From Syntrophobacterales bacterium (lineage in GTDB: Bacteria > Desulfobacterota > Syntrophia > Syntrophales > UBA5619): a DNA stretch of 34,687 bases. Positions within the stretch are counted from its first letter, which is position 1, and every line of letters starts with the position of its first letter. Under the pieces are notes generated by a model. That model did not search any database, was not told the origin of the DNA, and saw only the letters and a list, made by a program, of their open reading frames with translations. A program made the translations under genes and the position numbers. Location: positions 1-34,687 of the forward strand of contig JAHYJE010000032.1 of assembly GCA_019429105.1 (NCBI GenBank), written 5' to 3'. Below, piece after piece: positions 7,852 to 15,822 of this stretch.

Positions 7852-8946
7852 ATGGACAGCGAAAATCTACTGGTAACAGGGGGATGCGGATTTATCGGGA
7901 GCAACTTTATCCGTTATCTGCTGGCAAACGATAATTTTCACGGGCGGATCGTCAATGTTGACTGCCTGACTTATGCGGGAAATCCGGAAAATCTCCAGGG
8001 GCTCGCTGAGCAATATCCCGGCAGGTACGTCTTCGAAAAGGCGGATATTTGCGATTCGCCGGCAATCCAGGCGATTTTTTCACGCTATGCAATCGATTCC
8101 GTCTGCCATTTTGCCGCCGAGTCGCATGTCGATCGTTCGATAAAAAGACCGGAGGCGTTCATTCAGACCAACATCAATGGTACATTCAATCTGCTGGAGG
8201 CGGCCCGGGCAACTGCCTCTTCCGGGAAATTTTATCTCTTCCATCACATCAGCACCGACGAGGTCTATGGCAGCCTCGGTCCGGACGGATATTTTACCGA
8301 AGAGACGCCTTATCGTCCGAACAGCCCCTATTCGGCATCCAAGGCATCGTCCGATCACCTGGTGCGCGCCTACCATGAAACGTACGGTCTGCCGACCACA
8401 ATATCGAATTGTTCAAACAACTACGGCCCTTATCAGTTCCCCGAAAAGCTGATTCCGCTGGTTATTCTCAATGCCCTGGAGGGAAAGGCGCTGCCCGTTT
8501 ATGGAGACGGAAAAAATGTTCGCGATTGGCTCTACGTCACCGACCATTGCGAGGCAATTGCGGAAATAATGGGAAAGGGAAAGCGGGGTGGGACGTACAA
8601 CATCGGTGGACATGCGGAGATGGAAAATATTGTTATTGTCGAGATGATCTGTGATCTTTTAGACGAATTTTCGCCTGCCGGAAACCCACGCCGGGGACTG
8701 ATAACCTTTGTGAAGGATCGCCCCGGACATGATCGCCGCTACGCCATTGATTTCTCTAAACTGCATCGGGAACTGGGTTGGTCCCCGCGGGAGTCGTTTG
8801 CCACGGGGCTGAGGAAGACAGTTTTGTGGTATCTCGAAAACCGGGGTTGGGGGGAGAGGATTCGCAGCGGCGCGTATCTGAACTGGATTCAGGAAAACTA
8901 TGGAACGCGGCCGCAGGCCGCCGGGGAGGCAATGAATGGCGCTTAA
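7852..8946 (+). CDS. rfbB: dTDP-glucose 4,6-dehydratase
   Basis: 364 residues. The ATG at 7852 is chosen because AAGGAGG (7842-7848) precedes it and the NAD-binding motif then falls at the usual distance; the frame is open further upstream to 7729 but that part is leader. It is an extended short-chain dehydrogenase: the Rossmann motif GGCGFIG lies at 10-16, STDEVYG at about 134-140 holds the catalytic Thr-Asp-Glu triad, and Tyr160-xxx-Lys164 is in [19 protein letters not shown] is characteristic of RmlB. It converts dTDP-glucose to dTDP-4-keto-6-deoxyglucose in the cytosol, the second step toward dTDP-rhamnose and other deoxysugars for surface polysaccharides. No other rml gene lies in the window. 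Its last 11 nt overlap the downstream crotonase gene. Confidence 0.93.
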   Translation: MDSENLLVTGGCGFIGSNFIRYLLANDNFHGRIVNVDCLTYAGNPENLQGLAEQYPGRYVFEKADICDSPAIQAIFSRYAIDSVCHFAAESHVDRSIKRPEAFIQTNINGTFNLLEAARATASSGKFYLFHHISTDEVYGSLGPDGYFTEETPYRPNSPYSASKASSDHLVRAYHETYGLPTTISNCSNNYGPYQFPEKLIPLVILNALEGKALPVYGDGKNVRDWLYVTDHCEAIAEIMGKGKRGGTYNIGGHAEMENIVIVEMICDLLDEFSPAGNPRRGLITFVKDRPGHDRRYAIDFSKLHRELGWSPRESFATGLRKTVLWYLENRGWGERIRSGAYLNWIQENYGTRPQAAGEAMNGA

Positions 8947-9745
8947 TTACGAAAAAGAGGGACATATTGTCAAGGTCGGCCTGAACCGTCCGAAGGAGAA
9001 AAACGCACTCGACCCGCAGATTCTGATGGATCTGCACCGGGCGTGGCAGGAGATCAATGCCGATGACGAAATCAGGGTCGTCATCCTCTATTCCTGTCTC
9101 CCGGATATCTTCTGCTCGGGGATGGACCTGGGTTCGGCGATCCCGATTCTGACCAAGATGCGGGAACCTCAGACCGAGGCGGAAAAATGGTTTGACGAAT
9201 TCGGAACTCAGGTTGCGGAGGCCATGTTGAAGCCGAACATCGTAAAAAAGCCGGTCATCGCGGCGGTAAACGGTTATTGTCTGACCGGCGGCTTTGAGAT
9301 GGTGATGGGCGCCGATCTGCGCCTTGCCTCCGCGGATGCGGTTTTTCAGATGCGGGAGGCAAGTCTCGGGATTATGCCGACAGGCGGTTCCAATGTTTAC
9401 CTGCCCCGCATCCTGACTCCCTGCCGGGCGATGGAGGTGCTTTTGACTGCGGACAATTTCAGCGCCCATACCCTTTATAACTGGGGTTTCCTCAATCGCG
9501 TTGTCCCCTCCGGCGGGTTGATGGAGGCGGCGCTGGAGATGGCCGCAAGAATAGCGGGCAATGGGCCCCTGGCAGTTCAGGGGATCGTGCGCTGCTTGCG
9601 GGAGAGCATGGACATGAGCTACCGGGAAGCCTTCCGGAAGGAGCTGGAAATCGGAATGCCTGTCTTCAGCAGTCTCGACGCCCGGGAGGGGATTAAAGCC
9701 ATGAAAGAGAAGCGCAAACCGGATTTCCCTGGCAAGTACCGATGA
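8936..9745 (+). CDS. Enoyl-CoA hydratase/isomerase (crotonase) family protein
   Basis: 269 residues; the ATG at 8936 lies inside the end of rfbB with GGGGAGG at 8922-8928, so translation is probably coupled. Crotonase features are [10 protein letters not shown] (17-26), the first oxyanion-hole strand CSGMDLGSA (60-68), [15 protein letters not shown] (107-121) with the second oxyanion glycine, and both catalytic glutamates: E141 in [12 protein letters not shown] and E167 in AMEVLL. It lacks the GxGGTQRL consensus, having [10 protein letters not shown], so it may be an isomerase, hydrolase or CoA-ester hydratase with a different substrate. Members act on acyl-CoA thioesters in the cytosol. The coupling to a sugar-nucleotide gene is unusual. 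Confidence 0.85.
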   Translation: MALNYEKEGHIVKVGLNRPKEKNALDPQILMDLHRAWQEINADDEIRVVILYSCLPDIFCSGMDLGSAIPILTKMREPQTEAEKWFDEFGTQVAEAMLKPNIVKKPVIAAVNGYCLTGGFEMVMGADLRLASADAVFQMREASLGIMPTGGSNVYLPRILTPCRAMEVLLTADNFSAHTLYNWGFLNRVVPSGGLMEAALEMAARIAGNGPLAVQGIVRCLRESMDMSYREAFRKELEIGMPVFSSLDAREGIKAMKEKRKPDFPGKYR

Positions 9746-9855
9746 CAATGCCGAGGGGGTTAAGAAACGCCTGGCGTCTAACGTTTCGCCCACAGTTGAT
9801 CAAAGCGGTTCAAGGGAAGGAAAACAAGCAATCGAATTAACGAAAGGGGAATGTT

Positions 9856-10371
9856 ATGGAAGAACGATTGAATGCACTGGAAATGGCGCTGAAAAACGAG
9901 ATGACGGAGCGTAATTTCTATCTTGAGAATGCCGCGAGAACGTCAAACCCGCTGGGCAAGGCGATGTTTGCGCAGATTGCCGAAGAGGAGCTCGAGCACT
10001 ACGAGCGCCTGTCGCAGCTTGCCGAAGTCTGGAAAAAGGATCAGAAATGGCCGGGAACTGTTTCGCTGCAGGTGAAAAATTCTGCGGTGAAAGCGGTTTT
10101 CGGAACAGCGGCGAAGGGGACGGCAAACAGCAGCGGCGTTGAAGACGACTTAAAGGCCGTTCGCGTTGCCATTGATTTCGAGGCAAAAGGGGCGCAGTTC
10201 TATGCAGAGCTCCGAGACAAATCGGTGGAGCCGAAAGAGAAGGCCTTTTTTGAGCTGCTGGCGAATATCGAGCATGAGCATTTCACCTCCCTGAAGGACA
10301 CGGAAGAGTTCTTTGTCGATCCGGGTGGGTGGTTCCGGAAGCAGGAATCCTCCGGCCTGGACGGGGCATAG
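9856..10371 (+). CDS. Rubrerythrin-like ferritin-fold protein
   Basis: 171 residues; the ATG at 9856 follows AAGGGGA (9843-9849). There are two four-helix-bundle half-motifs. The first runs LEMALKNEMTERNFYLENAA to EEELEHYERL, the second from VAIDFEAKGAQFYAEL to IEHEHFTSLKD. They supply the E...ExxH...E...ExxH ligands of a di-iron site. No C-terminal CxxC rubredoxin domain follows, so it is a rubrerythrin-type protein without the rubredoxin part. Such proteins in anaerobes are linked to peroxide or oxygen detoxification or iron handling; the exact activity cannot be read here. The gene lies 110 nt after the crotonase and converges with the ABC-F gene. Confidence 0.82.
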   Translation: MEERLNALEMALKNEMTERNFYLENAARTSNPLGKAMFAQIAEEELEHYERLSQLAEVWKKDQKWPGTVSLQVKNSAVKAVFGTAAKGTANSSGVEDDLKAVRVAIDFEAKGAQFYAELRDKSVEPKEKAFFELLANIEHEHFTSLKDTEEFFVDPGGWFRKQESSGLDGA

Positions 10372-10419
10372 CCGCCTTTGTCCTCACCAATAATGACGAT
10401 TCCGTAAAAAGTCCCTGCC

Positions 10420-10505
10420 TGTCATTGCGATGAGCGTACCGGCGTGGCAATCTCTTTTATAATCAGCAACTTTGGAGATTGCCGCGTAGCGCTTGCAATA
10501 ACAAA
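10420..10505. repeat. REP-like palindromic intergenic repeat
   Basis: TGTCATTGCGA (10420-10430) starts the element. GGCAATCTC (10446-10454) is the exact reverse complement of GAGATTGCC (10475-10483). The other end (CGCTTGCAATAACA) is a degenerate complement of the beginning. This layout matches dispersed intergenic palindromes common in deltaproteobacterial genomes (known pattern; not searched here). It lies between the convergent rubrerythrin and ABC-F genes and could act as a bidirectional transcript end. Confidence 0.55.
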
Positions 10506-10567
10506 ATGGCAGCTTTCCGATTTGTTGCGAAGCCATCAACAATACCTTTCCCTTGCGGGCGGGGGCA

Positions 10568-12568
10568 TTACAGGGGCGCTGATTCTTCCCAAGCCTCTAT
10601 TTTCAGGGTGAGATCGTTCCATGCATAGTAGAGGTCTTCCAACTCCCCGTCAATAGACCTGAGTTCGAGGTTCATCTGCCGGACAAGCTCCGGTTGCTGA
10701 TATATTTCCGTTTGGCAAAGAGCCTCTTCGGTTTCCCGTTTTTTTTTCTCAAGGAGAGAGATTTTGGTCTCTGTTTTGGCCAGTTCCCTTTTGAGACTGG
10801 CGGTCGCCTTCGAGATGCGGTTTCTCTCCTCAGCCTCTGAGCGTTTTTCTTCTTTGGTCTTTTTTGCCTTTATTTCACCACCCGCTTGAACGAGTTCCAC
10901 CCCGGCATTGCCTTCTTTTTGCAGGGGCGAAGCGGAGAGGACAGAAGACGGCGCTGACTCCAGTTCCTTTCTTTTTTCAATGAACCACGAGTAGTTGCCG
11001 TTGTACTCATGGCAGATGCCGTCCTTGAGTTCAAATACCCGTCCCACGAGGTTGTCGAGGAAATAGCGGTCGTGGGAGACAATCAGGATGGTTCCCCCGT
11101 AACTCAACAAGGCGTTCTGAAAGACCTCCTTGGTCTTGATGTCGAGATGGTTTGTCGGCTCGTCAAGGATCAGGAGGTTTGTGTCTTCGAGGAGTATCTT
11201 CAACAGGGCGAGACGAGATTTTTCGCCGCCGGAGAGGACGGAGATTTTCTTGTAAACGTCATCCCCGGAAAACAGAAAGGCGCCGAGAAGGTTGCGCCGT
11301 TCCTGGTCGTTGCTTCTTGTGCCGACGAGATTGACCTCTTCCCAGATCGTTCTGTCGTAATCTAGGTTCAGCGCGCTTTCCTGAGAGAAAAAAGCGGTTT
11401 TCACATTCAGGCCAATGGCTATATTTCCGGAGGACGGTTCTTCGGCGCCGCTCAATAGGCGCGAGAGAGTGGATTTGCCGGCCCCGTTCATTCCCACGAC
11501 TGCGGCCTTTTCTCCGCGATAGAGGGTAAAATTGAGATCGTGAAAGACAGCATGATCGCCGTACGCTTTGGCCAGGCCGCTGACCGAGAGGACTTCCTTG
11601 CCGCTTTTGGGGCTTTCCGGAAAGCGGATCGTCACGGTTTTTCCTTCCCCTTCCTCGCGGATAGAGTCGAATCTTTCGAGCATCTTGAGGCGGCTTTGCA
11701 CCTGATTGGCCTTGGTTGCCTTGTAACGGAACCGCTCGACAAAGTCTTTGATCCGTTTGATCTCGGCCTTCTGGAGCTCCATCTCCTTTTTCAGGGCCTC
11801 TTTGCGGCGCTGCTTCTCCCTGAGATAATATGTGTAATTTCCTTTGTATATTTCAAGTTTTTGACCGGACAGCTCGGCGATGAAACCGGTTATTTTGTCC
11901 AGAAAAACGCGATCATGGGTGATCGTAATGATCATGCCGGGATAGTCCTTAAGCTGACTTTCCATCCATTCCATGCTCTCCGTGTCCAAGTGGTTGGTCG
12001 GTTCGTCGAGGAGCATTATATCCGGTCGGGAAAGCAGGATGACGGAAAGCATGATCCGCATCTTCCAGCCGCCGGAGAAGTCGGCGCAGTTCTTGAGAAA
12101 ATCCGTTTCCTGAAAGCCGAAGCCGGCGAGCATCTGCTTTGCCCGGGCCTCGAAGGCATAGCCGTTTTTCGCATCGAAGAGGGCCGTACTTCGTTCATAA
12201 TCGGATAAAAGTTTTTCGTGATCAGCGTCATTGCCGCTGGAGTTGGAAAGGGCTTCTTCGCAGAGTTTCAGCTTCTTTTCCAGATCAAACACGCCGCTTT
12301 TAATCCGGACAAATTCCAAAAGGGGAATGGGATCAAGTTCCACAAGGTCCTGCGGGAGATAGCCTATGGTCGCCTTTTTGCGGTTGGATATTTCTATTGA
12401 ACCCTTGTCCGGCTCAAGGATGCCGGCAATTATCTTCAAGAGGGTTGTTTTCCCCGCTCCGTTGTCGCCGACCAGACCGACCCGGCTGCGGTCAGGGATT
12501 GTCCAGTTGAGATTGTCGAAGATCTTCCGGTCGGCAAAGGAAAGGCTTAACTCTTTGATGTAAATCAA
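10568..12568 (-). CDS. ABC-F family ATPase (Uup/YheS-like)
   Basis: 666 residues with a TTG start (codon at 12568-12566); GGGAG lies about 11 nt upstream and no in-frame ATG is available nearby. It has two ABC domains in one chain and no membrane segments. Domain 1 has GDNGAGKTT (34-42), the signature FSGGWKMRI and IMLLDEPTNHLD. The inter-domain linker is charged (KEALKKEMELQKAEIKRIKD, RFRYKATKANQVQSRLK). Domain 2 has GMNGAGKST, LSGGEKSRLALLKIL and LLILDEPTNHLD. A Lys/Glu-rich coiled coil ends the protein (about 570-660). ABC-F proteins bind ribosomes to relieve stalling or confer antibiotic protection; Uup-type members also affect DNA processing. The subfamily cannot be fixed by eye. Confidence 0.92.
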   Translation of the reverse strand: MIYIKELSLSFADRKIFDNLNWTIPDRSRVGLVGDNGAGKTTLLKIIAGILEPDKGSIEISNRKKATIGYLPQDLVELDPIPLLEFVRIKSGVFDLEKKLKLCEEALSNSSGNDADHEKLLSDYERSTALFDAKNGYAFEARAKQMLAGFGFQETDFLKNCADFSGGWKMRIMLSVILLSRPDIMLLDEPTNHLDTESMEWMESQLKDYPGMIITITHDRVFLDKITGFIAELSGQKLEIYKGNYTYYLREKQRRKEALKKEMELQKAEIKRIKDFVERFRYKATKANQVQSRLKMLERFDSIREEGEGKTVTIRFPESPKSGKEVLSVSGLAKAYGDHAVFHDLNFTLYRGEKAAVVGMNGAGKSTLSRLLSGAEEPSSGNIAIGLNVKTAFFSQESALNLDYDRTIWEEVNLVGTRSNDQERRNLLGAFLFSGDDVYKKISVLSGGEKSRLALLKILLEDTNLLILDEPTNHLDIKTKEVFQNALLSYGGTILIVSHDRYFLDNLVGRVFELKDGICHEYNGNYSWFIEKRKELESAPSSVLSASPLQKEGNAGVELVQAGGEIKAKKTKEEKRSEAEERNRISKATASLKRELAKTETKISLLEKKKRETEEALCQTEIYQQPELVRQMNLELRSIDGELEDLYYAWNDLTLKIEAWEESAPL

Positions 12569-12711
12569 GTATTCTTAATCTCCCGAATGAAATAGTATGG
12601 CAGATCCCCTTTGTAAACAGGATGATCGCGTTTTTGAATGCAAATTCGTTCGGCGGGGCTTATAGCAGGCGCAGGCTTGGCTATCAAGGGCGGTTTTTAA
12701 ATTGATAATAA

Positions 12712-12751
12712 TTCCAGCGGACTTCCCGTTGGCAGGGGAAGCCCGCTGGAA
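12712..12751 (-). terminator. Probable intrinsic terminator of the cytochrome gene
   Basis: TTCCAGCGG (12712-12720) pairs with CCGCTGGAA (12743-12751), and the stem continues with CTTCCC against GGGAAG around a short loop. On the minus strand the hairpin is followed by TTATTATCAATTT, which is T-rich but not a pure T run. It begins 11 nt past the cytochrome stop codon. The 143 nt between it and the ABC-F start show no gene. Confidence 0.6.
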
Positions 12752-12762
12752 CGAAATGAGGT

Positions 12763-14121
12763 TTATTTCTTCTTTTTCAGGATCGGGTCATTTTCATACC
12801 CCAGCGCTTTCCAGTCAAGCTTCCCATGGGAGCCATGGCAGGCCGTGCAGCGGAAGGCCTGCTCTTTGGGGGCAACCATGTGGTTGACAGGCATTGCCAT
12901 ACTGGTTTCCACAAAGCCGTATTTTCCACTGTAGGGCTGGCCGCCGGCCTTCATTCCTTCTTCAATCGCCTTGTCCCAGTTGAAGTCTTTCCAGTAGCCG
13001 TTAAATAATTTTGCAAAAGCCATGGTGTTGTTGCCGGAGTCATAGGGCTGTTTCCCCCGCATGACCTTGAAGGGCATGAGCTTGGAATTCTTGTCGAAAC
13101 GATTGCCCTGCGGGCTATTTAATTTGACAACCTTTGCCGGGTTGATCTTGTCGCCGGGTAGAATTCTCTCGGCCTTGCCGTTGTACCAAAGCAGTTCCGG
13201 AGCGAAGTTTTTATTCCATTTGAATTCGCCCTTTATTTTCAGATAATTATCCATGCCGAAGGCATCCTTCTTCGGTTTGATGTTTTTGCCGGCTTTTGAC
13301 CAGTCCCACCAAACCTTGGTAGGCAGGCTTTTGGCGATTGTCGGGATGTGGCAGGCCTGGCAGGCTACCTTCGCGATGTGCTTTTCCACAAACTGATTTT
13401 TATGAATTTTGGCATCACTATGACAATCGGTGCAGGCGATGCGCTCAGCATTGCTGCCGGCAATCGTCAGCGATTGTCCCTTTATTGCATGCTTCTCGGC
13501 CGAGTGACACCCGGTGCATTCCATCTTTGCCTGGCCGCCCATGTGCACATCAATCTCCGCGGTCGGATTGGTCAGGGAGGAGTCCAGATCGCCGTGTTTA
13601 ACATGATCGCCGCCGCCCCCGTAGAAGTGGCAGGAGCCGCACGATTTTCGCGAAGTTGCCCCTACTTTCAGGGCGAGCTTTGCCAAATCGAGCTTCGGAT
13701 CCGGCTGAACGGCGGGAGACACCTTTTTGTACGAACCGGTTGTGTCGTGGCAGGCGAGACAATCGACATTTTCGGCCTTGGAGAAGTCGTAGCTGCCATC
13801 CTTCCAGTCGTAGCCGGCATGACAAATGGTGCAACCGGGCCAGTTGCCGGGAACGGCCAGGCAAAAGTTGTTGATGACGTTCTTCTTGCCTAACTCCATC
13901 TTCTTTCCGTTTACATCCTGTTCTTTAGACCATTTCCAGTGCGTTGTCTTCATTAAATCGGCGGCCTCCTTGTCGTGGCACTCCAGACATTTTGCGGTAA
14001 CCTCCTGGCCGCTTTTAAAAGTGGCGCCTTCGACAAACTGGGCGTGGTCAACCTCGGCGAAGGCAGTGGAAGCTAAGACTGCACCTAAAAAGGCTGCCAC
14101 CGCAAGAATCGTAATTCTCAT
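12763..14121 (-). CDS. Octaheme c-type cytochrome, tetrathionate-reductase (OTR) family
   Basis: 452 residues; the ATG (14121-14119) has GGAGGGAGG just upstream on the minus strand. Residues 1-22 (MRITILAVAAFLGAVLASTAFA) form a Sec signal peptide, so the protein is periplasmic. Eight CxxCH haem-binding motifs are visible: CLECH, CTICH, CLACH, CGSCH, CTGCH, CTDCH, CQACH and, after a gap of about 200 residues rich in Lys and Trp, CTACH. The haem number, length and late eighth haem fit the OTR family. The Shewanella member reduces tetrathionate, nitrite and hydroxylamine in vitro and has one Lys-ligated active-site haem. The physiological substrate here is unknown. The gene is monocistronic, with its own terminator. 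Confidence 0.87.
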   Translation of the reverse strand: MRITILAVAAFLGAVLASTAFAEVDHAQFVEGATFKSGQEVTAKCLECHDKEAADLMKTTHWKWSKEQDVNGKKMELGKKNVINNFCLAVPGNWPGCTICHAGYDWKDGSYDFSKAENVDCLACHDTTGSYKKVSPAVQPDPKLDLAKLALKVGATSRKSCGSCHFYGGGGDHVKHGDLDSSLTNPTAEIDVHMGGQAKMECTGCHSAEKHAIKGQSLTIAGSNAERIACTDCHSDAKIHKNQFVEKHIAKVACQACHIPTIAKSLPTKVWWDWSKAGKNIKPKKDAFGMDNYLKIKGEFKWNKNFAPELLWYNGKAERILPGDKINPAKVVKLNSPQGNRFDKNSKLMPFKVMRGKQPYDSGNNTMAFAKLFNGYWKDFNWDKAIEEGMKAGGQPYSGKYGFVETSMAMPVNHMVAPKEQAFRCTACHGSHGKLDWKALGYENDPILKKKK

Positions 14122-14245
14122 AGTAATTTCCTCCCTCCATTAATTTGTAGTTTTCAAATCCGGCGTGTCTAACTGCTAAAAAAGCTGCTACTTTTTTGGG
14201 AGTGTTGATTGGGTAGTTTCTGAACATATATTAGCTAATTATGCA

Positions 14246-14378
14246 AGAGCCAATTGCAAAACTATTTGTCATTCCCGAATGCTTCTATCGGGAATACGGT
14301 TTTTCAAGCAGTTAGAACCAGATTCCCGCTTAAAATCATTGCGGGAATGACAGAATGTGAGAGTTTTGCAATTACCTC
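14246..14378. repeat. Palindromic MITE-like element, copy A
   Basis: The ends are inverted copies: GAGCCAATTGCAAAACT at the left and, reversed, GAGGTAATTGCAAAACT at the right. Next to each end is TGTCATTCCCG. Inside are two small hairpins, TCCCGA...TCGGGA and TCCCGC...GCGGGA. A second copy lies at 32584-32759 in the opposite orientation. No coding capacity is evident. It fills the leader between the divergent cytochrome and MgtE-like genes and creates a false N-terminal extension of the downstream open frame. Confidence 0.8.
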
Positions 14379-14517
14379 GCAAGAAAAAATGTTTTTTCTT
14401 GACTCGAGGGTACGGACGTCAAAAACGTTATTCAGCCATAAACGCAGCGTTGAAAAAGATTGCTTGAATATTGGAATAAATGCTATACGCGGGCGTAATT
14501 TGGAGGCGCCTATAATC

Positions 14518-15792
14518 ATGGCAAACATGATCCCTAATCAGCATAATTCGGAACTCTTTATATTTTTCAGTCAATTGCTTGGCGAAAAGATAATTGATCC
14601 GAGGGGAAATTCTGTAGGCAGGCTCCTTGACCTGATCGTCAATATTGACGAAACGTATCCCCATGTTACGGGTGCGATGCTGCGTCTGGAAAAGAACAGG
14701 AAAATCCGTTTATTTTCGAGTCAGGGCTTTTATTTTACGGATGGTCATTTTACGGCAAGTTTTGCCGACGATGATTTGCCTCCGGATAAGGAACTTGCCG
14801 CCAGCGAACTCATGCTCAAAGAGGCGCTTCTGGATAAGCAGGTGGTTGACACCGATGGGGCGAAAATCAGGCGCGTTAACGACCTGCAGTTTCTGATAGC
14901 GAATAACGAGTTGTACCTTGTTCATGTAGATGTCGGTTTTCATGGACTCTTGCGACGTGTCGGCCTTAAAACTCTGTTCGGTTTTGTCCTCCGGGCCCTT
15001 TTTGATTATGAGATGTCCGACCAGCTCATTTCCTGGAAGTTTGTGCAGATGATCTCCTCTCCGGATCTGTTGCAATTGACGATCGCCCAGAATCGTCTTG
15101 GCCAACTGCACCCAGCAGATCTCGCTGATATCATTGAGGACCTTGATATCCATCAGCGCAAAGCCGTCTTTAACGCGCTGGACGTCGAAACAGCGGCGGA
15201 AACGCTCGAGGAGACTGATCCCAAGGTGCAGGTCAGCCTGATTGAGGGTCTTTCCACCGAAGATGCATCTGATATTATTGAGGAGATGTCTCTTTCTGAG
15301 GCAGCCGATCTCCTTGGCGATCTTTCGCCGGAAAAGGTCGAAGGCATTCTGAATGAAATGGAAAAGGATGCGGCCGACGACATGAAGGAACTTCTTGCCC
15401 ATCCGGAAGAGAAGGCCGGTGGGTTGATGACCACAGCTTATCCCAGCTTTTCCCCGAACTGCACCGTCGCGGAGGCTCTGCAAGCCATTCGCGCTGACGC
15501 GGACGATCTCGATCTTATTTACTATAGTTACGTTGTGGACGAGCAAGAGCATATCCTCGGCGTGGTTTCCCTGCGGGAGCTGCTTGCGGCGGAGCCGGAG
15601 GCTGCGCTCTCCGGGATCATGGATACGCGGGTAATCTTTGTCAATGTTGAAGAAAAAAAAGGGCAGATCGCTGACGATTTTTTCAAGTATGGCCTGCAGG
15701 CGATTCCTGTCGTGGATGATGATGAACAACTCAAAGGAGTTATTCTATTTAAAAATCTCCTTGAAGTAATAGCGGCGAAACTGGGAAGATAG
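14518..15792 (+). CDS. Soluble PRC-barrel / MgtE_N / CBS protein
   Basis: 424 residues from the ATG at 14518 (GGAGG at 14502-14506). The frame is open to 14254, but that part lies in repeat A. Two PRC-barrel-like segments (about 15-80, DPRGNSVGRLLDLIVNID; about 95-160, DTDGAKIRRVNDLQFLI) precede an MgtE intracellular N-domain (about 197-300: LHPADLADIIEDLD, LSTEDASDIIEEMSLSEAA, and AGGLM at its end). Two CBS modules follow (about 300-424). The MgtE membrane domain is absent. In MgtE these acidic N and CBS domains sense cytosolic Mg2+ and gate the channel. Here a stand-alone sensor is followed 30 nt later by an NRAMP-like transporter, which suggests it regulates that protein (inference). Confidence 0.85.
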   Translation: MANMIPNQHNSELFIFFSQLLGEKIIDPRGNSVGRLLDLIVNIDETYPHVTGAMLRLEKNRKIRLFSSQGFYFTDGHFTASFADDDLPPDKELAASELMLKEALLDKQVVDTDGAKIRRVNDLQFLIANNELYLVHVDVGFHGLLRRVGLKTLFGFVLRALFDYEMSDQLISWKFVQMISSPDLLQLTIAQNRLGQLHPADLADIIEDLDIHQRKAVFNALDVETAAETLEETDPKVQVSLIEGLSTEDASDIIEEMSLSEAADLLGDLSPEKVEGILNEMEKDAADDMKELLAHPEEKAGGLMTTAYPSFSPNCTVAEALQAIRADADDLDLIYYSYVVDEQEHILGVVSLRELLAAEPEAALSGIMDTRVIFVNVEEKKGQIADDFFKYGLQAIPVVDDDEQLKGVILFKNLLEVIAAKLGR

Positions 15793-15822
15793 CACCAAAA
15801 TGGATGAGGAAGGCGCTGAAGG

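Noticed and set aside
8756-9793. Minus-strand open frame of 345 codons opposite the crotonase
   Set aside because: Shadow of a well-supported crotonase; His/Arg-rich composition without motifs.
14254-14517. In-frame N-terminal extension of the MgtE_N-like protein
   Set aside because: The extension is encoded mostly by palindromic repeat A, and the first ribosome site followed by ATG is at 14502-14520.
14710-15729. Minus-strand open frame of 339 codons opposite the MgtE_N-like gene
   Set aside because: Antisense to a protein with clear PRC, MgtE_N and CBS motifs; no ribosome site.
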